DNA of 64,000 nt from contig DGLA01000022.1 of the NCBI GenBank assembly GCA_002387205.1, positions 62,001 through 126,000 on the forward strand, written 5' to 3'. The position numbers were made by a program, and so were the translations under genes. The DNA is from Stutzerimonas stutzeri. Lineage in GTDB: Bacteria > Pseudomonadota > Gammaproteobacteria > Pseudomonadales > Pseudomonadaceae. Every line of letters begins with the position of its first letter. Within the stretch, counting starts at the first letter, position 1. The notes under the pieces were generated by a model that was not told the DNA's origin, did not search any database, and saw nothing but the letters and a program-made list of their open reading frames with translations. Of the stretch, positions 59,493 through 64,000 are shown one piece after another.

Positions 59493-60765
59493 GCTTGTGC
59501 GACTCCTTGGTTGTGCCATAGCGGGAAATATCCAGGCCGTCGGTGCTTATCCGGGTGCGCTTGTTCGCCAGCAGGTCGGCGAGCAGACGGCCGGATCCGC
59601 AGGCCATGGTCCAGCCAAGGGTACCGTGACCGGTGTTCAAATACAGGTTGCGGTACGCCGTGGCACCGATGATCGGCGTACCGTCCGGCGTGGCTGGACG
59701 CAAACCGGTCCACAGCTCAGCCTGGCGAGGGTCGCCACCCAGGGGGAACAGGTCACCGACGACCATTTCCAGGGTTTCCCGGCGCCGCGGGTTGAGCGAA
59801 AGATCATGCCCGGCGATTTCAGCCATGCCACCCACTCGGATGCGCTGGTCGAAACGGGTGATTGCAACCTTGTAGGTTTCGTCGAGCACTGTGGACACCG
59901 GCGCCATCGCGGGATCGCTGATCGGCACAGTCAGGGAGTAGCCCTTGAGCGGATAGACAGGGGCATGGATACCAAGCGGCTTGAGCATCTGCGGGCTGTA
60001 GCTGCCCAGCGCGAGCACGTAGCGATCGGCCTTCTCGAGCTTGCCGTCGATCCAGATGCCGTCTAGTCGATCACCGGCGTACTCGAGGCGCTGGATGTCC
60101 TGGTTGAAGCGGAACTCCACCCCCAATGCGCGCGCCATGTCCGCCAGTTTGGTGGTGAACATCTGACAGTCGCCGGTCTGGTCGTTTGGCAGGCGCAGGG
60201 CACCGCTGAGCTTGTCTGACACCCTGCCCAGTGCCGGCTCGGCGCGTGCAATGCCGGCGCGGTCGAGCAGTTCGAAAGGCACGCCGGATGCTTCCAGCAC
60301 GGCGATGTCCTTGGCGGCGTTGTCCAGTTGCGCCTGGGTACGGAACAGCTGGGTGGTACCGCACTGCCGACCTTCGTAGTCGATACCGGTCTCGGCACGC
60401 AGCTCATCGAGGCAATCACGGCTGTACTCGGACAGGCGCACCATGCGCTCCTTGTTCACCGCGTAGCGCGCCGCCGTGCAGTTGCGCAGCATCTGCGCCA
60501 TCCACAGGTACTGCTGGATGTCGCCGGTGAGCTTGATGGCGAGCGGCGCATGGCGCTGCATCAGCCATTTGATGGCTTTCAGCGGCACTCCGGGTGCGGC
60601 CCAGGGCGAGGCGTAGCCAGGAGACACCTGGCCCGCATTGGCGAAGCTCGTCTCCATGGCTACGGCCGGCTGACGATCAACCACCACCACCTCGAAGCCG
60701 GCCCTCGCCAGATAGTAGGCACTGGTGGTTCCGATCACACCGCCACCCAGGACAAGAACACGCAT
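59467..60765 (-). CDS. dadA: D-amino acid dehydrogenase small subunit
   Basis: This 432-residue FAD enzyme oxidises D-amino acids, D-alanine above all, to keto acids at the inner membrane. The FAD-binding GGGVIGTTSAYYLARAG is at residues 8-24; ANAGQVSPGYASPWAAPG and WTGLRPATPDGTPIIG are typical DadA segments. The tail (KESHKHAHTAPAH) is histidine-rich and slightly extended. It is transcribed with the ridA-like gene and is divergent from an Lrp-type gene, as in the P. aeruginosa dad locus; dadX is absent here. Confidence 0.94.
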   Translation of the reverse strand: MRVLVLGGGVIGTTSAYYLARAGFEVVVVDRQPAVAMETSFANAGQVSPGYASPWAAPGVPLKAIKWLMQRHAPLAIKLTGDIQQYLWMAQMLRNCTAARYAVNKERMVRLSEYSRDCLDELRAETGIDYEGRQCGTTQLFRTQAQLDNAAKDIAVLEASGVPFELLDRAGIARAEPALGRVSDKLSGALRLPNDQTGDCQMFTTKLADMARALGVEFRFNQDIQRLEYAGDRLDGIWIDGKLEKADRYVLALGSYSPQMLKPLGIHAPVYPLKGYSLTVPISDPAMAPVSTVLDETYKVAITRFDQRIRVGGMAEIAGHDLSLNPRRRETLEMVVGDLFPLGGDPRQAELWTGLRPATPDGTPIIGATAYRNLYLNTGHGTLGWTMACGSGRLLADLLANKRTRISTDGLDISRYGTTKESHKHAHTAPAH

Positions 60766-60847
60766 CGCCGCCTCCCACCCGTAAGCTAACGGGCTTTATC
60801 GAATCATTGTTGAGACGGAGTATAGAAAGCGCCTGGTAGTGGTTTTC

Positions 60848-60866
60848 GCTATATAAAAGGCTATAT
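60848..60866. promoter_or_regulatory. AT-rich repeat in the dadA-lrp intergenic region
   Basis: GCTATAT occurs twice in direct orientation (60848-60854 and 60860-60866) within the most AT-rich stretch between dadA and the Lrp-type gene. It is a candidate target for that regulator and/or the promoter of the divergent genes. The pattern is suggestive only. Confidence 0.4.
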
Positions 60867-60914
60867 TTGCGATTTATTCACGCCGCTAACGGCAACTACA
60901 GAGGCGATACGCCT

Positions 60915-61403
60915 ATGCGGACCAAGCATCAGACCCGGCGCGAGCTGGACAAGATCGACCGCCAGATCCTCCGCCTGCTGCAGGCCGAAGGGCGGATGCC
61001 GTTTACCGAGCTGGGCGAGCGTATCGGCCTGTCGACCACGCCGTGTACGGAGCGTGTCCGACGTCTGGAGCGCGAAGGCATCATCATGGGCTACACCGCA
61101 CGGCTGAATCCGCAGCATCTGAAAGGCGGATTGCTGGTGTTCGTCGAAATCAGCCTGGCCTACAAGTCCGGTGACATCTTCGAGGAGTTCCGCCGTGCCG
61201 TGCTCAAGCTGCCACATGTGCTGGAATGCCATCTGGTGTCGGGTGATTTCGACTACCTGATCAAGGCGAGAATTTCGGAAATGGCTTCATACCGCAAGCT
61301 GCTCGGCGACATCCTGCTCAAGCTGCCCCATGTGCGCGAATCCAAGAGCTACATCGTCATGGAAGAGGTCAAGGAATCGCTCGAACTGCCGGTGCCGGAA
61401 TAG
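60915..61403 (+). CDS. Lrp/AsnC family regulator (DadR position)
   Basis: This 162-residue regulator has an N-terminal helix-turn-helix (LDKIDRQILRLLQAEG, then TELGERIGLSTTPCTERVRRL) and a C-terminal RAM effector domain (ECHLVSGDFDYLIKARI). It is close to Lrp, and in Pseudomonas the divergent partner of dadA is DadR, an Lrp-type activator responding to alanine. I start at 60915 (MRTKHQTRRELDK), with GAGG about ten bases upstream. The location supports dad control, and a wider role is possible. Confidence 0.92.
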   Translation: MRTKHQTRRELDKIDRQILRLLQAEGRMPFTELGERIGLSTTPCTERVRRLEREGIIMGYTARLNPQHLKGGLLVFVEISLAYKSGDIFEEFRRAVLKLPHVLECHLVSGDFDYLIKARISEMASYRKLLGDILLKLPHVRESKSYIVMEEVKESLELPVPE

Positions 61404-61515
61404 AGCCGTAAGCAACCGTGAGCAGCCTGATTTGGCTTCAGTCCCGCGCTGCTTTTGCTCTGCAATAAACATCCGGTCTACCCTTCGGCCCATGCAAACC
61501 GTACAAGGCTCGACC

Positions 61516-62826
61516 ATGACGACCCGACAACCGACCGCACCCGCACAGCTCCACGCCCCGTCCTACTACGCTGCAAGCGCCAATCGGCCGTTGGCATTCG
61601 CGCCCCTGCAGGGCGAGCAGAAGGCGGACGTGTGCATCATCGGCGGCGGTTTCAGCGGCCTGAACACCGCCATCGAGCTGGCTGAGCGCGGCCTGTCCGT
61701 GGTGTTGCTGGAAGCCCATCGGATCGGTTGGGGCGCCAGCGGCCGTAACGGCGGCCAATTGATCCGTGGCGTCGGGCATGACGTCGAGCAATTCCAGCCA
61801 GTGCTGGGTGACGATGGCGTGGACAGCCTCAAGCGCATGGGCTTCGAGGCGGTGGACATCGTCCGCCAGCGCATCGAGCGCTATGGCATCGAGTGTGATC
61901 TGACCTGGGGCTACTGCGACCTGGCGACAAAGCAACGTCATGTCGAAGGCTTTGAGGCCGATTACGCCGACCTCCAGCGCCTGGGCTATCCCCATCCGTT
62001 GCGGCGCGTACCGAAAGAGGGCTTGGGCGACGTCATCGGCTCGGATCGTTACATCGCAGGCTTGATCGACATGGGCTCCGGCCATCTGCACCCGCTCAAT
62101 CTGGCGCTGGGAGAAGCGGCAGCGGCAGAATCACTGGGCGTACGGTTGTACGAAGAGTCCACCGTCGAACGAATCCAATACGGACCGCAGCTTCAGGTAC
62201 ACACGGCGCGGGGCAGCGTCCGTGCTGGGCAGCTGGTCCTGGCCTGCAACGCTTATCTGGGCAAGCTGAACACATCGCTTGCGGGCAAGGTGTTGCCGGC
62301 CGGCAGCTATATAATCGCCACCGAACCACTGCCGGAGGCGCTCAGAAGCCAATTGCTGCCGCAGAACATGGCCGTCTGCGACCAGCGGGTGGCGCTGGAT
62401 TATTTTCGCCTGTCGGCTGACGGGAGACTGCTGTTTGGCGGCGCCTGCCATTACTCGGGACGCGACCCGAAAGACATCGAGGCCTATATGCAGCCCAAGA
62501 TGCTGAAGGTGTTTCCGCAGTTGCAGGGCACCCGCATCGACTTCCAATGGGGCGGCATGATCGGCATTGGCGCCAATCGCCTGCCTCAGATCGGTCGGTT
62601 GCAGGACCAGCCCAACGTTTATTACGCCCAGGCCTACGCCGGGCACGGCTTGAACGCCACGCATCTGGCCGGTCGACTCCTGGCCGAAGCCATCACCGGA
62701 CAGGCTGAAGGCCGTTTCGACCTGTTCGCTCGCGTGCCGCACCCGACCTTCCCCGGCGGCCAACGCCTGCGCTCACCACTGCTGGCGCTGGGCATGCTCT
62801 GGCACCGGCTAAGGGATCAGTTCTGA
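61516..62826 (+). CDS. FAD-dependent oxidoreductase, PuuB-like
   Basis: This 436-residue DAO-family flavoprotein resembles gamma-glutamylputrescine oxidase (PuuB). The dinucleotide motif GGGFSGLNTAIELAERG starts at residue 43; later blocks are WGASGRNGGQLIRG, GYCDLATKQRH and GGMIGIGANRLPQIGRL. I start at 61516 (MTTRQPTAPAQLHA), which has AAGG eight bases upstream; the frame upstream is in the intergenic region after the Lrp gene. Linkage to the HTH-cupin and dadA genes suggests amine catabolism; the substrate is not proven. Confidence 0.88.
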   Translation: MTTRQPTAPAQLHAPSYYAASANRPLAFAPLQGEQKADVCIIGGGFSGLNTAIELAERGLSVVLLEAHRIGWGASGRNGGQLIRGVGHDVEQFQPVLGDDGVDSLKRMGFEAVDIVRQRIERYGIECDLTWGYCDLATKQRHVEGFEADYADLQRLGYPHPLRRVPKEGLGDVIGSDRYIAGLIDMGSGHLHPLNLALGEAAAAESLGVRLYEESTVERIQYGPQLQVHTARGSVRAGQLVLACNAYLGKLNTSLAGKVLPAGSYIIATEPLPEALRSQLLPQNMAVCDQRVALDYFRLSADGRLLFGGACHYSGRDPKDIEAYMQPKMLKVFPQLQGTRIDFQWGGMIGIGANRLPQIGRLQDQPNVYYAQAYAGHGLNATHLAGRLLAEAITGQAEGRFDLFARVPHPTFPGGQRLRSPLLALGMLWHRLRDQF

Positions 62827-62890
62827 ATTCTGCCGTTGCGCTGACGTCCAAGCTGTCGAGGAATAACAATCGACAGGAGTGACCCTGCGC

Positions 62891-64000
62891 ATGCGTCTGC
62901 TACTCGTGGCAGTGCTGTTCCTGGCTGGCTGCGCCGGCCAGATCACCCCCACCCCGCCATCTTATGCATTGCCGAGCCACCACTCTGCGCTGGCCCGGCA
63001 AGTCGAGACGCTGGCAGCCGAGCAGCCTACGGGCACGTCCGGCTTTCGACTGCTGTCCGACAGCGCCGATGCCTTTGCAGCGCGTATGGAGATGATCCGC
63101 CATACCCAGACCAGCCTCGATGTGCAGTATTACATCGTCCATGACGGACTCAGCACGCGAGCATTGATCGACGAAGTGCTGCGCGCCGCCGACCGCGGCG
63201 TCAGGGTCCGGCTGCTACTCGACGACACCACCAGTGATGGCGGCGACTACCAGATCGCCACTTTGGCGGCGCACCCGAACATCCATATCCGCGTATTCAA
63301 CCCGCTGCACCTTGGCCGCAGCAATGCCATCACCCGATCGCTCGGACGATTGCTGAACCTTTCACAACAACACAGGCGGATGCACAACAAGCTGATGCTG
63401 GCCGACAGCAGCCTGGTCATCGTTGGGGGGCGCAATCTGGGGGACGAGTATTTCGACGTGGATCTGGGGTTCAACTTCGCCGACATCGACCTGCTCGCAG
63501 CCGGGCCGGTCGCCGCAGAACTGGCGGTGAGTTTCGACCAATACTGGAACCATCAGCTCAGCGTGCCGATCCAGCAGTTTCTGCGCAATCCGCCCAACAG
63601 CGTCGACCTTCAACAGGCGCGCCATGACATTGCGCGCTACCTGCAGGCTGAACGTCGCAAACAGGATCGTCGTTTCCAGCACCTGATGGGCAAACTGCAG
63701 GCACCGCTGCTTCAATCCTGGCTGGCTGAGCTGATCTGGGCGCCAGGCAAATCGATGTGGGACCATCCCGACAAGATCGAAGCAGCCGGCATCCCGGATG
63801 AAAGTCTGCTCCTGACCACTCAGCTGCAGCCGAGCCTGGACGGCGTCCGGCGCTCGATGACCCTGATCTCCGCTTATTTCGTACCGACCAGCGAAGGCGT
63901 CGAATACCTTGCCAGCCACGCCAACGACGGTGTCGCCGTGCAGGTCCTGACGAACTCCCTCGAAGCCACCGATGTGCCAGCGGTCCACGGCGGATATGCA
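62891..64000 (+). CDS. Phospholipase D family lipoprotein, 5' part (cut by window edge)
   Basis: The first 370 residues are visible. A signal peptide with lipobox (LFLAGC, Cys14) marks an exported lipoprotein. The first HKD motif is complete: HNKLMLADSSLVIVGGRN, His-x-Lys-x4-Asp, near residues 164-181. The second HKD motif should lie just past the window edge (the frame ends DVPAVHGGYA). Family members include cardiolipin synthase-like enzymes and phospholipases. It follows the PuuB-like gene by 64 bases, as in P. aeruginosa. Its exact activity is unknown. Confidence 0.88.
   Translation, partial: MRLLLVAVLFLAGCAGQITPTPPSYALPSHHSALARQVETLAAEQPTGTSGFRLLSDSADAFAARMEMIRHTQTSLDVQYYIVHDGLSTRALIDEVLRAADRGVRVRLLLDDTTSDGGDYQIATLAAHPNIHIRVFNPLHLGRSNAITRSLGRLLNLSQQHRRMHNKLMLADSSLVIVGGRNLGDEYFDVDLGFNFADIDLLAAGPVAAELAVSFDQYWNHQLSVPIQQFLRNPPNSVDLQQARHDIARYLQAERRKQDRRFQHLMGKLQAPLLQSWLAELIWAPGKSMWDHPDKIEAAGIPDESLLLTTQLQPSLDGVRRSMTLISAYFVPTSEGVEYLASHANDGVAVQVLTNSLEATDVPAVHGGYA

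Overview
The window is a high-GC stretch of gammaproteobacterial chromosome. Gene content and gene order match Pseudomonas, and the best fit is the Pseudomonas (Stutzerimonas) stutzeri group. From the start, hemB, elbB, a yheS-type ABC-F gene, algP, algQ, dsbH, hemY, hemX, hemD, hemC, algR, algZ, argH, corA, cyaA, rnk, cyaY, lptM, lysA, dapF, xerC, sutA, glnK-amtB, ubiK, yifB and rep follow the order known from the hemB-to-rep region of P. aeruginosa. A glnK gene followed by two amtB genes is the arrangement I recall for P. stutzeri. I see no prophage, insertion sequence with a transposase, CRISPR array, tRNA or rRNA.

Layout. 1-6401: the 5' part of hemB, then elbB and a thioesterase, then a minus-strand run of ABC-F ATPase, MscS channel, TerC protein, LysE exporter and YaiI. 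6467-15372: the alginate and haem block (algP, algQ, dsbH, hemY-hemX-hemD-hemC, algR-algZ), all on the minus strand except a TIGR02444 gene. 15639-24903: a chemoreceptor that appears frameshifted near its start, argH, a GNAT enzyme, an unknown membrane protein, corA, two small conserved genes and cyaA. 24934-30612: rnk and cyaY, then the lptM-lysA-dapF-DUF484-xerC-HAD operon. 30723-37222: sutA, a compact palindromic repeat element, yjbQ, the glnK-amtB-amtB operon with a recognisable NtrC/sigma-54 control region, ubiK and yifB. 37451-43370: a BCCT transporter, a GGDEF-EAL protein and rep.

43399-56462 looks more accessory: a REP-like doublet, an IclR regulator with an mmsA/iron-alcohol-dehydrogenase operon, an orphan cyclodeaminase-like gene, an EmrAB-like efflux pair with its own IclR regulator and a perfect palindromic operator, a GAPDH-family gene, and an operon of two GH13 enzymes plus a DUF1080 protein. 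56653-64000 returns to conserved Pseudomonas order: xpt, a cupin, cytochrome c5, an HTH-cupin regulator, ridA-like, dadA, an lrp-type regulator, a PuuB-like oxidase and a truncated phospholipase-D-family lipoprotein gene. The alanine racemase gene dadX, which sits in this cluster in P. aeruginosa, is not present here.

Functionally the window combines tetrapyrrole synthesis, alginate/virulence-type regulation (AlgR/AlgZ/AlgQ/AlgP), lysine and peptidoglycan precursor synthesis, ammonium sensing and uptake, cAMP synthesis, and D-amino acid and polyamine catabolism. The observations most worth following up are the chemoreceptor frameshift, the cloverleaf-like palindromic element at 31094-31357, the glnK control region, the two sets of putative IclR operators, and the GH13-GH13-DUF1080 operon.
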